Source: Desulfosporosinus sp049943955
Lineage (GTDB): Bacteria > Bacillota > Desulfitobacteriia > Desulfitobacteriales > Desulfitobacteriaceae
Length of the DNA stretch: 64,000 bases
Assembly (NCBI RefSeq): GCF_049943955.1
Contig: NZ_JBNFTW010000006.1
Coordinates: 124,001-188,000, forward strand
Direction: 5' to 3'
In this document: in pieces, positions 42,966 to 51,220 of the stretch
Layout: each line of letters opens with the position of its first letter
Numbering within the stretch: the stretch's first letter is position 1
The notes under the pieces: model-generated
The model's input: only the letters and a program-made list of their open reading frames with translations
Databases searched by the model: none
Told to the model about the DNA's origin: nothing
Position numbers and translations under genes: made by a program

Positions 42966-43835
42966 TTAATGTCCCTTCCATGATGAAAAGCCTTCACCTA
43001 CGACTTCAGGAACCTCAGAAATAGCCACGAAAGCCACCGGATCTTGTTCGCGAACAATCTCTTTTAATTGGGACAACTCAGTACGATTAATTACACAATA
43101 GACAACCTGCTTAGATTCTCCCGAAAAAGCACCTGTCGCTTGAAATAGTGTGACGCCGCGTTCCAGTTTGGACATAATTTCATTGGCAATCTCTTGGGGA
43201 TAAGAGGTTACCACCATTACTGACTTAGAATGGCTGAGACCTTCCTGAACTAAGTCAACTACCCGGGTCGCAATGAACATATATATCATGGCATACATAG
43301 CCATTTCTGGTTTAAATAAAATTGCCGTCATCAAAAAAATTACCGCATCAATTGCCAGTAAAATCTGACCGACACTGAAAGGCGTCGTTCTCGCAAATAA
43401 AACAGCCAAAATATCTGTCCCCCCCAGAGAACCACGCGAGCGAAAAATAATCCCCATGCCGATGCCGGAAACGACTCCACCGGAGATCGCGGCCAACAGC
43501 GTATCATGCGTTAAAGGGGGTAATTGAGTTGTCATAGAGAGAGTCAGTGACAAAACAGCAACACCCAACACACTTAAAAGCAAGAATCTTCGTCCGACTA
43601 ATTTAAGTCCTACGATAAAAAGAGGTATATTTAAGACCAATACAATCCAGCTCACAGGCCATTTAAACAAATAATGCAAAATAATCGCAATACCAGTAAC
43701 CCCACCATCCGCTATGCGGTTAGGAATGATCAACGTATTAATACTTGCACTCACTATTGTGGCACCGAGAATTATTCCTAAGAGGTGCTTCAATAATTGC
43801 CAAGAAAAGATTTCTTTTATCTGTTTCCAGTGCAA
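42966..43835 (-). CDS. YitT family membrane protein
   Basis: This 289-residue YitT/DUF161 protein with a C-terminal DUF2179 domain has about five membrane segments: ASINTLIIPNRIADGGVTGIAIIL, VVSGIGMGIIFRSRGSLGGTDILA, then SYPQEIANEIMSKLERGVTLFQATGAFSG in the DUF2179 part. These proteins are transporters or channels of unknown substrate. TTG 43835 follows GAGGAA. It is transcribed away from the tRNA gene. Confidence 0.88.
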   Translation of the reverse strand: MHWKQIKEIFSWQLLKHLLGIILGATIVSASINTLIIPNRIADGGVTGIAIILHYLFKWPVSWIVLVLNIPLFIVGLKLVGRRFLLLSVLGVAVLSLTLSMTTQLPPLTHDTLLAAISGGVVSGIGMGIIFRSRGSLGGTDILAVLFARTTPFSVGQILLAIDAVIFLMTAILFKPEMAMYAMIYMFIATRVVDLVQEGLSHSKSVMVVTSYPQEIANEIMSKLERGVTLFQATGAFSGESKQVVYCVINRTELSQLKEIVREQDPVAFVAISEVPEVVGEGFSSWKGH

Positions 43836-43939
43836 TGGAATTCCTCATTTCTTGAATCAAATCAGTTATTTTCCTGGTAGCATTATACAGCAGACTCCTT
43901 GAGGAGACAACTTCCAGACCAAATCCCTAGCATCCAATC

Positions 43940-43968
43940 TTGACAAATCAGGACTAATTGGGTAAACT
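43940..43968 (+). promoter_or_regulatory. Promoter of the tRNA-Arg gene
   Basis: TTGACA (43940-43945), 17 bases, TAAACT (43963-43968): a near-consensus sigma-A promoter 18 bases before the tRNA. Confidence 0.8.
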
Positions 43969-43986
43969 AAAGAAGTTTCCTCGTAT

Positions 43987-44062
43987 GCGCTCGTAGCTCA
44001 GTGGATAGAGTGACGGTTTCCGAAGCCGGAGGTCGCAGGTTCAAATCCCGCCGGGCGCACCA
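43987..44062 (+). tRNA. tRNA-Arg (anticodon CCG)
   Basis: A 76-nt tRNA with encoded CCA. The acceptor GCGCTCG pairs with CGGGCGC, the D-stem is GCTC/GAGT, the anticodon loop TTCCGAA gives CCG for arginine codon CGG, and the T-arm is GCAGG-TTCAAAT-CCCGC. Two weak spots are seen: an A-G opposition at 27/43 and an A-C opposition at 51/63 in the T-stem. The promoter and terminator around it argue for expression. Confidence 0.9.
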
Positions 44063-44072
44063 TAATGTATTT

Positions 44073-44110
44073 AAAGCCACAACCTGAGAGTTGTGGCTTT
44101 GCTTTTTTTT
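44073..44110 (+). terminator. Terminator of tRNA-Arg
   Basis: AAAGCCACAAC (44073-44083) pairs with GTTGTGGCTTT (44090-44100), followed by GC and eight T. Confidence 0.9.
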
Positions 44111-44127
44111 GCCTTCATATTTATTTC

Positions 44128-44802
44128 CTAACCCAGCAACTGTTTGACAGTTATGTATATATCGTTATGAATCTCTTCAATACTTCTCAGTTGATCGTTC
44201 GAGACACAATCAATTCTCTTCCATTCGTAATCAGCGCCTATTTCACAAGCTGTTTTATAGGAATGCACCAAATACTCGTAATTACTCTCATGGATATCCT
44301 TATTCTTTCCGCCAAATTTATTTTGGCGATTATTCATTAATGTTCGACTGAAATGAGGGGGCATGTCGAGGAAAATTACACAATCCGGAACAGGCAGTTT
44401 GAATTTCTGAAACTCCAAATCCTCTAACCAATCAAGATAAACTTTCCTCTCCTCTTTATCCAATAATTTAGAAGCCTGATGAACCATATTCGAGGTGGTA
44501 TAGCGGTCAGCCAATATAATGCCGCCTCCTAAGTAGAACTCTTCCCATTCTTTCTTATAGGATGCATACCTGTCAACTGTATAAAAAGCAGAAGCGGCAT
44601 AAGGGTTCACATCGTTAGGATTCCTGCCGAACTCCCCTTTTAAGTACATCTTAATCAGGGCTGAGGAATCGCTCTGATAATTAGGAAATTCTACTTTTTT
44701 TATGTTATAATTTTCTGCTTTAAGCCGCTCAAATAATAATTTTGTTTGCGTTGCTTTACCTGAACCATCGCCAGCTTCAATAACAATCAGCTTTCCCTTC
44801 AA
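44128..44802 (-). CDS. Thymidylate kinase-like protein
   Basis: This 224-residue protein resembles dTMP kinase, which makes dTDP. The P-loop is IEAGDGSGKATQTKLLFERL, with FPNYQS, and ADRYTTSNMVHQASKL as the DR(Y) motif region; CVIFLDMPP closes the core. The form is typical of the second, clostridial dTMP-kinase type rather than the tmk beside DNA replication genes. TTG 44802 follows AGGAGG. It converges with the tRNA and lies in an AT-rich stretch. Confidence 0.8.
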   Translation of the reverse strand: MKGKLIVIEAGDGSGKATQTKLLFERLKAENYNIKKVEFPNYQSDSSALIKMYLKGEFGRNPNDVNPYAASAFYTVDRYASYKKEWEEFYLGGGIILADRYTTSNMVHQASKLLDKEERKVYLDWLEDLEFQKFKLPVPDCVIFLDMPPHFSRTLMNNRQNKFGGKNKDIHESNYEYLVHSYKTACEIGADYEWKRIDCVSNDQLRSIEEIHNDIYITVKQLLG

Positions 44803-44964
44803 AAGAAGTTCCTCCTTAGCGTTTTTCGAACATTTGGCTTTTGGCCAAATAAATTAATTACATTTTATAGCAGACTATGAATACAATTACTGGATCAATT
44901 GACATCCCTGTTAGCATATTTCGTTAGGGTATCGCCAGTGAACTCGTTCAGCTAAGGCTGAAGA

Positions 44965-45558
44965 CTATTCTACTCGTTTGGTAAATGGAATCAATGCCGG
45001 AACTTTGTTCTGATAGATTATGTACGATAAGCCAAATTGTTTAACTAGTTTCTTTTCCTCTAACTTAATACCAATTAGTATATAAATGGTTAGAATTGTA
45101 TGAACTATAATGTCTATCTTTGTCGAATTCAAACTCCACATGAGTATGATCGTGGCTAGATACATGGGATGACGAACAATGCCCAATAGTCCCTTCTCAG
45201 TAATGGCCTTAGGGAGAGTGCTTTTCTCCCCTTTCTCCTTTATCTGACGAACCCCAATAAACTCCAAGGGATCATAACTTAGAAAGGCCCATAAAATTAC
45301 CAGGCATGAGAGGATAATTAAACCAAATTGTAAAATCGTCAATGGGGTCACAAATTTTATGACGAATCTTTTGTCTAAGGATTTGGTGTATTTTTGTAAC
45401 GTCATAAATAGGAGAATAGAAAGCAGATTATAAAAAATCCGGTAATACGCAGAGTACCTTCCCAACAATCGACTTGCCCAATCAGAAAATCGCAAATCAA
45501 TTAAGAGGCTATGAATACAGGCAAATCCAACCCACATCATAATGACAATAATATACAT
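44965..45558 (-). CDS. Integral membrane methyltransferase (ICMT/NnrU-like)
   Basis: This protein of about 197 residues has five hydrophobic segments and the SAM-binding C-terminus GIVRHPMYLATIILMW, then KLEEKKLVKQFG and YQNKVPALIPF, typical of the isoprenylcysteine carboxyl methyltransferase/PEMT superfamily in bacteria. The substrate could be a phospholipid or an isoprenoid. ATG 45558 is chosen because an ORF reaching 45660 adds an unlikely leader, although GGGGG is 12 bases upstream. It sits in AT-rich DNA. Confidence 0.72.
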   Translation of the reverse strand: MYIIVIMMWVGFACIHSLLIDLRFSDWASRLLGRYSAYYRIFYNLLSILLFMTLQKYTKSLDKRFVIKFVTPLTILQFGLIILSCLVILWAFLSYDPLEFIGVRQIKEKGEKSTLPKAITEKGLLGIVRHPMYLATIILMWSLNSTKIDIIVHTILTIYILIGIKLEEKKLVKQFGLSYIIYQNKVPALIPFTKRVE

Positions 45559-46242
45559 GATTTTCTGATTCCCCCACTGATAGACAAAGTGCCAATATAA
45601 AAGGCTGACAAAAAATCTTGTCAACCTTTGCTGACGGTCTAAATTAATGTTTTGGCCCAAACATTGTCCATGAAGTATGAAGTATCAAACTTCCTTACTT
45701 GATTATAAACAATTTAATTGTCTTTGCAAACCACGAGGAAAATAATCAATGCATGGTAAAATATTAAGCAAAAATGAACGCCCTTAGACGTGCGAAAGCA
45801 TGTTTAAAGACGTTCATTATTCTAGATAATAATAGAAAAATCCAATAACTATACATCAATTGTATAGACCACATGCACCTTTATTCCAGGCTTTTACTAA
45901 AAATGAAGTTCATATATTGCTTAATTTATCTTCAATAATAAGAATAATGAAATTTTAACCAGTAGCCTTATTCAAATCTATTATTTAAGCAACTAAAATA
46001 GTTCTAAGCTCAATATTCAGTTGCTTTGTAAAAAATCAGCCCATCCTTGAAAAGAAGGAAGCCATTACATTGTAACGTAATAAATTTTGGATGACTAAAT
46101 TTAAATATAGATAATTCAAAAAGCAATAAAGCACTTTTAGAAATTCAATTTTAGTTAATTGTATACTATTTTTATTTAAGTAGACCTTTACTCACAATTA
46201 ATTGGATATACTTCATCTCAATATGGCATACATTTGCAGCAG
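45559..46242. other. AT-rich gene-free stretch
   Basis: No ORF with a ribosome binding site on either strand. It holds a stem-loop at 45775-45823 with a GAAA tetraloop, a CTATACA/TGTATAG dyad at 45849-45867, and a TTAC/GTAA dyad near 46057-46074. It may be decayed sequence or contain an unannotated RNA. Confidence 0.5.
45775..45823 (+). ncRNA. Structured RNA element of unknown type
   Basis: Read on the plus strand, AATGAACG pairs with CGTTCATT; after a CCC/AGA internal loop, TTAGACGTGC pairs with GCATGTTTAA through two G-U pairs and is closed by a GAAA tetraloop. The G-U pairs only work on the plus strand, suggesting it is a plus-strand RNA. No known family recognised. Confidence 0.35.
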
Positions 46243-47040
46243 TTAGCTAACCTTACTCATCACTCTTAATTTGTCGGCTAAGAGGGCAATGAACTCTGAG
46301 TTCGTTGGTTTCTGACGTTCTATGTTCATCGAATAACCAAATATTCGTTTTAAGGTATCCGTATGTCCTCGTTCCCAAGCTAATTCAATCGCATGACGAA
46401 TTCCGCGTTCCACTCTACTCGGCGCCGTATCAAACTTTTTAGCTATTCCTGGGTAGAGCTCTTTAGTAACTGCCCCTAACAGAGAAACATCTTCAACCAC
46501 CATAAGAATAGCATCACGTATATATTGATATCCTTTGACATGAGCAGGAATACCAATTTGATGCATCATTGTAGTAACTTCCACACTTAAATTTACTCCA
46601 CTGCCAACTGTTGTGACTGTTGGAGCAGATGTTGTAAACTGAGTTGGGGCAGTTGCCGGCAAATCTTGCGTTAAGGAGCGAATTCGTTTATTTAATATTT
46701 CCAAATCAAAAGGTTTGAGAATGAAATAATCCACTCCCAGCAACATTGCCTGATGAGTGAGAGACTCCTGTCCAAAAGCAGTAAGCATTATTACCTTTGG
46801 ACGCGGCATCGTAGTACGGCTATTGACACGTTCTAAGACCCCTAATCCATCTAAATTCGGCATAACCAAGTCAAGAATAATTAAATCCGGTTCTTGAGTT
46901 TGAATGAGTTCCCAAGCTTCCAAACCATTATTAGCTACGCCAACAACGATTAAATCTTCTTGTCCCTGGAGGTAGTTCTGTAGCATTTGACATAAATTAC
47001 GATTGTCATCCGCCACAATTATTTTGATTTTCTTACCCAT
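46243..47040 (-). CDS. spo0A: Sporulation response regulator Spo0A
   Basis: The master regulator of sporulation, activated by phosphorelay. The receiver domain holds VADDNRNLCQML with the acidic pocket, LIILDLVMPNLDGLG with the phosphoacceptor aspartate, and a lysine in YFILKPFD. The C-terminal effector domain has SRVERGIRHAIELAWERG and the recognition helix MNIERQKPTNSEFIALLADKLR. Length of 265 is normal. The spoIVB gene that commonly precedes it in Firmicutes is absent here; the upstream gene is a GNAT. Confidence 0.97.
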   Translation of the reverse strand: MGKKIKIIVADDNRNLCQMLQNYLQGQEDLIVVGVANNGLEAWELIQTQEPDLIILDLVMPNLDGLGVLERVNSRTTMPRPKVIMLTAFGQESLTHQAMLLGVDYFILKPFDLEILNKRIRSLTQDLPATAPTQFTTSAPTVTTVGSGVNLSVEVTTMMHQIGIPAHVKGYQYIRDAILMVVEDVSLLGAVTKELYPGIAKKFDTAPSRVERGIRHAIELAWERGHTDTLKRIFGYSMNIERQKPTNSEFIALLADKLRVMSKVS

Positions 47041-47107
47041 TCGACCATCATCCCGCCTTAATCGTATTCCGGTAGACCATTTCTCGTTTTGAAACTCCGG
47101 TGCCCTT

Positions 47108-47132
47108 ATTATACGTTAAGGGCAATGTCGAA
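47108..47132 (-). promoter_or_regulatory. spo0A promoter with 0A box
   Basis: TATAAT lies at 47113-47108 on the minus strand, about 70 bases before spo0A. Just upstream, 47126-47132 reads TGTCGAA on the plus strand, a perfect 0A box as bound by phosphorylated Spo0A, overlapping the expected -35 region. This suggests direct autoregulation. GCCCTTA and TAAGGGC also flank the -10 box as an inverted repeat. Confidence 0.55.
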
Positions 47133-47306
47133 ATCGCAAATAATAAGGAAACTAGGTAAAGCTGTTTAAAGAGCTGTAAAGCTGATGGGTTAAGGGTTAT
47201 GGATAAAAATGGAAATAATTTTTGACGCAAAATCTTCCTGTATTTTCCATATGGGTGAGAGAACTTTCTATTGAGAATGAAATAATGAGAACAAAATCGA
47301 GATTAA

Positions 47307-47831
47307 TCAAAATGAATTATCCGAAATCCCGCTAATATTACAAATCATCTTTTGAACCACGATAACATCGAGCCATTGACCAAATTTAATACCAACTTCA
47401 CGATAATGACCCACCCGTTCGAAGCCATTTTTTTCTGCTAACCTTAAACTGGCTACGTTCGTACCTGTTATCAGACCGATTAACGAGTGATAAACTAAGG
47501 CTTCAGCGCAGCCACAAAGATGTTTAAGAAGCCTATCTCCCAATTTCTTTCCCTGATATTCTGGAGCAATATAAATAGAGAATTCACCAGTCGGGCGATA
47601 GGCTGCTCTGGGATGAAAAGGAGATATGCTCCCCCAGCCAATGACCCTGTTTTGAGTAACAGCAACATATAAGGGATACCTTCCCTGATGTTCCTTAAAC
47701 CAATGTTCATTTTGCTCAATTGAACGTTCCTCGAGGTCAAAGGTCGCAACAGAGTTCAGTACTGCCCAGTTATAAATCTCCCGTATTCGTTCCATATCGT
47801 CCTTTTCTGCTTTACGAATAATAACATTCAT
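47307..47831 (-). CDS. GNAT family N-acetyltransferase
   Basis: The 174-residue acetyltransferase is of the phosphinothricin N-acetyltransferase-like (PAT/MddA) type: IREIYNWAVLNSVATFDLEE near the N-terminus, FSIYIAPEYQGKKLGDRLLKHL for acetyl-CoA binding, and a C-terminal NGFERVGHYREVGIKFGQWLDVIVVQK. Likely substrate is an amino acid or amine, unknown here. ATG 47831 follows AAGAGGC; the longer in-frame reading to 47855 is less favoured. Confidence 0.85.
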   Translation of the reverse strand: MNVIIRKAEKDDMERIREIYNWAVLNSVATFDLEERSIEQNEHWFKEHQGRYPLYVAVTQNRVIGWGSISPFHPRAAYRPTGEFSIYIAPEYQGKKLGDRLLKHLCGCAEALVYHSLIGLITGTNVASLRLAEKNGFERVGHYREVGIKFGQWLDVIVVQKMICNISGISDNSF

Positions 47832-47961
47832 AGCCTCTTCCGCCTCACTCACCAAAAACTAACTTATTAGCTCAGAAAAATTCTATTTATATAACAGTAA
47901 TATGAATAGACTACTTTGACAAGGGAAGAATATCATTAGATTTGGTGAAGGAGGGTACATA

Positions 47962-48150
47962 ATGATTGCCGAAGTTGACAAAGATACGTGCATAGGGTGT
48001 GGAGCCTGCCCTGAATTTTGCCCTGAAGTCTTCAAGATGGATGACGATGGCTTAGCAACGGCTTATACCAACCCTGTTCCCAGCGATGTAGAAGACACTG
48101 CCAAAGAAGCAGAAGAAGGCTGCCCTGTTGATGCCATTACTGTAAACTAA
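47962..48150 (+). CDS. 4Fe-4S ferredoxin
   Basis: This 62-residue single-cluster-type ferredoxin has CIGCGACPEFCPEVF near the start and EGCPVDAITV near the end: four cluster cysteines plus a possible extra pair for a disulfide or lost second cluster. It is an electron carrier for anaerobic redox enzymes. GAAGGAGGG precedes the ATG. It is convergent with the siroheme reductase genes and separated by a strong terminator. Confidence 0.93.
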   Translation: MIAEVDKDTCIGCGACPEFCPEVFKMDDDGLATAYTNPVPSDVEDTAKEAEEGCPVDAITVN

Positions 48151-48227
48151 TACAGAATAATCCTTATAGTTAAAGGAACCTCCTGAGCAGCTGAACAACT
48201 AAAGCCGTTTAGCAGCTTCAACCCTGG

Positions 48228-48276
48228 AAAAGGAAGCAGACGCGGATATAAACATCCGCGTCTGCTTCCTTAATTT
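48228..48276. terminator. 18-bp stem bidirectional terminator
   Basis: An 18-bp perfect stem (AAGGAAGC outer, GACGCGGAT inner) around a six-base loop at 48230-48271 with T-rich flanks on both strands, between the convergent ferredoxin and reductase genes. Confidence 0.9.
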
Positions 48277-48279
48277 ATT

Positions 48280-49161
48280 TCACTGGATTTGTTTTTCCGC
48301 AAAATCATGAAGACCTTCAATGCCTATGCGGTCAATAAGCCGGCCTATTCGTTCCTGAGGTTTTGCATTCTCTTTATAGTAGGTAATTACCGCATCCACA
48401 GCAGGCAGTACTTGATCCTTCTGGAGGTTTTCAAAAAGAATGTTACCTTGTCTGGGCTTAACTCCGCCATTTCCTCCGACATAAAGATGATACCCTTTGC
48501 TGGTTCCCATTAAGCCAAGATCCACCGAAGCGGCATCAGTACATTTATTCGGACAGCCGGCAACACCAATTTTAAATTTCGAAGGTAATTCTAAACCGTG
48601 ATATTGTTTGTCAATCTCCATACCTAACGCCAATGTTTCTTGAAGTCCGCGTTTGCAGAAGGTATCGCCCGGACAGACCTTGACGCTTCGTACGCACAAA
48701 CCAACGGCATGCCCTGGATCCATTCCTAATTCTTCCCATATTTTAGGCACATCTTCCGGTTGTAACCCCACAATAGCGATTCGCTGAGCTGAAGTTACTT
48801 TCAGAGCTTGAGCCTTATACTTCTCCGCAACATCAGCGATTTTGCGTAAGATCTCCGGGGTTACAACACCAGCCGGAATATGGGGGGCAATTGAATAGGT
48901 TTTCTTATCCATCTGGAGTATAGAACCTGGAGGCTGTGCCTTGGCTGCTGCTTCGGGAGATAGTTCACCTTGTTCAACCGCATTTACTTTTTCCAGTAAA
49001 AGGCTGGGGTCTAAATGGTGCATTTGCGCCGCATTGGCTAAGGTTTCATTGACCGAAAATGCACACCCGAGACAATGTAATCCTAATTCCTGCATTGCCT
49101 CTGCTGTCTTCGGGTTTGCCGCCATAATATCTTTTAACTTCATATCAAGTGTAAAGCGCAT
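48280..49161 (-). CDS. DUF1858 plus siroheme/4Fe-4S mini-reductase
   Basis: The 293-residue protein begins with a DUF1858 domain (MKLKDIMAANPKTAEAMQELG and GLHCLGCAFS). From about residue 95 it is a single sulfite/nitrite reductase half: a ferredoxin-like part, then the siroheme-4Fe-4S ligands CPGDTFC and GCPNKCTD, followed by YHLYVGGNGGV. Full sulfite reductases have two such halves, so this is of the small, low-molecular-mass type (compare the P590-like group). It is probably a dissimilatory-linked or detoxifying redox enzyme for sulfite, nitrite or NO. The ATG has AGGAG at five bases and is 10 bases after the zinc-ribbon gene. Confidence 0.85.
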   Translation of the reverse strand: MRFTLDMKLKDIMAANPKTAEAMQELGLHCLGCAFSVNETLANAAQMHHLDPSLLLEKVNAVEQGELSPEAAAKAQPPGSILQMDKKTYSIAPHIPAGVVTPEILRKIADVAEKYKAQALKVTSAQRIAIVGLQPEDVPKIWEELGMDPGHAVGLCVRSVKVCPGDTFCKRGLQETLALGMEIDKQYHGLELPSKFKIGVAGCPNKCTDAASVDLGLMGTSKGYHLYVGGNGGVKPRQGNILFENLQKDQVLPAVDAVITYYKENAKPQERIGRLIDRIGIEGLHDFAEKQIQ

Positions 49162-49170
49162 ATCAGTCTC

Positions 49171-49317
49171 CTATCCATGAATGAGCATTGGCAGACAATG
49201 CGTACATACATGTTTTTCTTCACCTTGGTGAACATATGTCAAAATAGGTGTCAATTCGCTAGTTGTTCCACATTGATCACACTCAAGTTCTGGGGCTTCT
49301 TTTTTAACATTTGCCAT
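49171..49317 (-). CDS. 48-residue zinc-ribbon protein
   Basis: A short ORF reads MANVKKEAPELECDQCGTTS and continues to CTHCLPMLIHG. It has two CxxC pairs (CDQC and CTHC) about 25 residues apart, suggesting a zinc ribbon or small metal-binding fold. GAAGGAGG precedes ATG 49317 at good spacing, and the stop lies ten bases before the siroheme mini-reductase start, so it is likely an accessory subunit or a metal-delivery protein of that enzyme. Function inferred only from context. Confidence 0.7.
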   Translation of the reverse strand: MANVKKEAPELECDQCGTTSELTPILTYVHQGEEKHVCTHCLPMLIHG

Positions 49318-49371
49318 AGTAGTTTACCTCCTTCTTTATAGTCGTAGTCTAGCACGTTAACTTTTGGCAAA

Positions 49372-49409
49372 GTGTGACTTAACACACGTTTTTGTGTGCT
49401 TTTACGCAC
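49372..49409 (-). promoter_or_regulatory. Overlapping dyads upstream of the zinc-ribbon gene
   Basis: GTGTG-N6-CACAC at 49372-49387, overlapping CACACG...TGTGTG-type and GTGC...GCAC dyads up to 49409. The TGTGT-N4-TCACA spacing of the first is that of the CRP/FNR family half-sites (14 bases). It is a candidate anaerobic or NO-responsive operator for the reductase pair. Confidence 0.4.
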
Positions 49410-49468
49410 CCTTCTTAGCTTGGTCAATCTAAGTTTAAACGATTCATTACGAAACTATACTACACAAG

Positions 49469-51055
49469 TTATTGCACTGCAGCGTACTTAAAGTCGAAGA
49501 AATCCAAGGGGGAAACAATGACCCCTTTAATGTTATCTTTAAGGATATAGTTCTGAACATAGTAATAAACAGGAATAATCGGCATCTCTTGCATAAGTAT
49601 TTTTTCGGCTTTATGCATAGCTTCCATACGAACCCTTTGATCAGAGCTTTTTTGAGCCGTTTCAATATCCTTGTCATATGTTCCGTTCGTCCAACCGGTT
49701 TCGTTATTACCGCTGTTTGACTGAAATATAGCCAAAAAGGTCATGGGATCAACATAATCACCAATCCAACAAGCTCGAGCGATGTCATAGCCCAACCCTT
49801 GTTGATTTTGTTGATAATCATCCCACTCTTGGCCTTGCAGCTTCACATTGATACCCAAGTTACTTTTCCAGCGATCTTGGATTGCTTGAGGGGATAATTG
49901 TTGTTTACCATTAGTATTATAGAGAATCGTTAAAACGGGAAAATCTCTGCCCTCAGGATAACCGGCCTCAGCCAGAAGTTGTTTAGCCTTGGCAATATCT
50001 TCATTGATTAAATTTCCACCCATTTTACGGAAGTCCTTGTCTGGAACGGCATCAGGAATTGTTCCGGGAACGAAAGCATAAGCTGGAATTTCACCCCCTA
50101 TTACATTCCCCAGAAGTTCTTGACGATTTAGGGCAATGGATAAAGCTTGACGCACCCTTAGATCATTGAGTGGCTTCTTAGTCGTATTTAAGCGATAAAA
50201 ATCCGTCCCTAACATCGGAGCCGCCTTTAAATTGCCATCCCTTTTTAAACGAAAGATATCTTCCGTTACGAGGTTATTAAGTCCATCTAATTTTCCAGCT
50301 TCAAAGGCTGTTGTCGCTTTCTTTCCATCTTGCACTAGATAAAAGTCGAGTTCCTTCAATTTAACATTCACAGCATCATAATAATTTGGGTTTTTCACGA
50401 GGATCATTTTATCATTATGACTCCAGCTTTTAATCATAAAGGGGCCGTTGCCAACAAATACTGTACCATCTGCATACCAATTCTTATGTGCTTGAGCGTT
50501 CTGTTGATCCACTGGAAAATACGTGGGGAGCGCTAAGAGAGATTTGAAGAAGGGGCAAGGAGTTTCTAAAGTTACTTCCAGAGTTCTGTCATCCATCACC
50601 TTAATCCCGACATCCTCTGCTTTAGCACTGCGTGAGTAGTAAGCTTCTGCATTCTTAATATAGAATAATGGGTAGGCATACGCTGCTTTGGCCTCGGAAT
50701 TAAGGGCATGCATCCAGGATGCTTTAAAATCGTATGCAGTTAGAGGGTCTCCATTGCTAAATTCAGTACTCTTTAATATAATCCTATAGTTCAGCCCGTC
50801 AGGAGAAACTTCAACGCTGTTGGCAACTGCCAACTGCGGGACGTTGTTCTTGTCCAGGCGCGTAATACCTTCAAACAAAGCCATTTCAATTATAGCTTCG
50901 GGAATACCGCTATACAGCTGTGGATCAAGAGTCTTTGGTTCACCGCCCGGGGCAAAACGTATTTTCATTTCCATTGAAGTACTACAGACTGTTAGAAGAA
51001 ATCCAAAGATAAGCGTAACAGCAATGACTGCCAAAAGACGATTATTTCTCTTCAC
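49469..51055 (-). CDS. Peptide ABC transporter substrate-binding protein (family 5)
   Basis: This 528-residue oligopeptide-binding protein (OppA/family 5) carries a hydrophobic signal (LLAVIAVTLIFGFLLTVCSTS) with a slightly unusual lipobox LLTVC (valine before cysteine). The solute-binding fold shows FAPGGEPKTLDPQLYSGIPEA, YRIILKSTEFSNGDPLTAYDF and DLRVRQALSIALNRQELL. No permease or ATPase genes follow, so it may be an orphan binding protein. GTG 51055 is preferred after GGAGGG over TTG 51100. Confidence 0.9.
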   Translation of the reverse strand: MKRNNRLLAVIAVTLIFGFLLTVCSTSMEMKIRFAPGGEPKTLDPQLYSGIPEAIIEMALFEGITRLDKNNVPQLAVANSVEVSPDGLNYRIILKSTEFSNGDPLTAYDFKASWMHALNSEAKAAYAYPLFYIKNAEAYYSRSAKAEDVGIKVMDDRTLEVTLETPCPFFKSLLALPTYFPVDQQNAQAHKNWYADGTVFVGNGPFMIKSWSHNDKMILVKNPNYYDAVNVKLKELDFYLVQDGKKATTAFEAGKLDGLNNLVTEDIFRLKRDGNLKAAPMLGTDFYRLNTTKKPLNDLRVRQALSIALNRQELLGNVIGGEIPAYAFVPGTIPDAVPDKDFRKMGGNLINEDIAKAKQLLAEAGYPEGRDFPVLTILYNTNGKQQLSPQAIQDRWKSNLGINVKLQGQEWDDYQQNQQGLGYDIARACWIGDYVDPMTFLAIFQSNSGNNETGWTNGTYDKDIETAQKSSDQRVRMEAMHKAEKILMQEMPIIPVYYYVQNYILKDNIKGVIVSPLDFFDFKYAAVQ

Positions 51056-51120
51056 GTTTTTTCTTTGCCCTCCTTTGTTATGCTCAATGACGACAGTCAA
51101 CGTTCAATATTAACAGTATG

Positions 51121-51165
51121 TATAAAAAAGAGAACGCAGTTTTGTGGTTTCAAGTCTGCGTTCTT
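51121..51165 (-). terminator. Terminator between 51221 gene and the binding protein
   Basis: AGAACGCAG (51131-51139) pairs with CTGCGTTCT (51156-51164), and the minus strand then has CTTTTTT. Confidence 0.8.
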
Positions 51166-51220
51166 ATATTCGTTCTTATAATCTTTGTCCCAAATTTCCT
51201 TAGTCAGGAAATGAGGACTA

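Noticed and set aside
43980..46242. Integrated genomic island at tRNA-Arg
   Set aside because: No integrase and no direct repeat of the tRNA 3' end was found in the window, so only an AT-rich composition supports it.
48941..49180. Plus-strand ORF opposite the siroheme reductase
   Set aside because: Antisense shadow of a well-supported gene.
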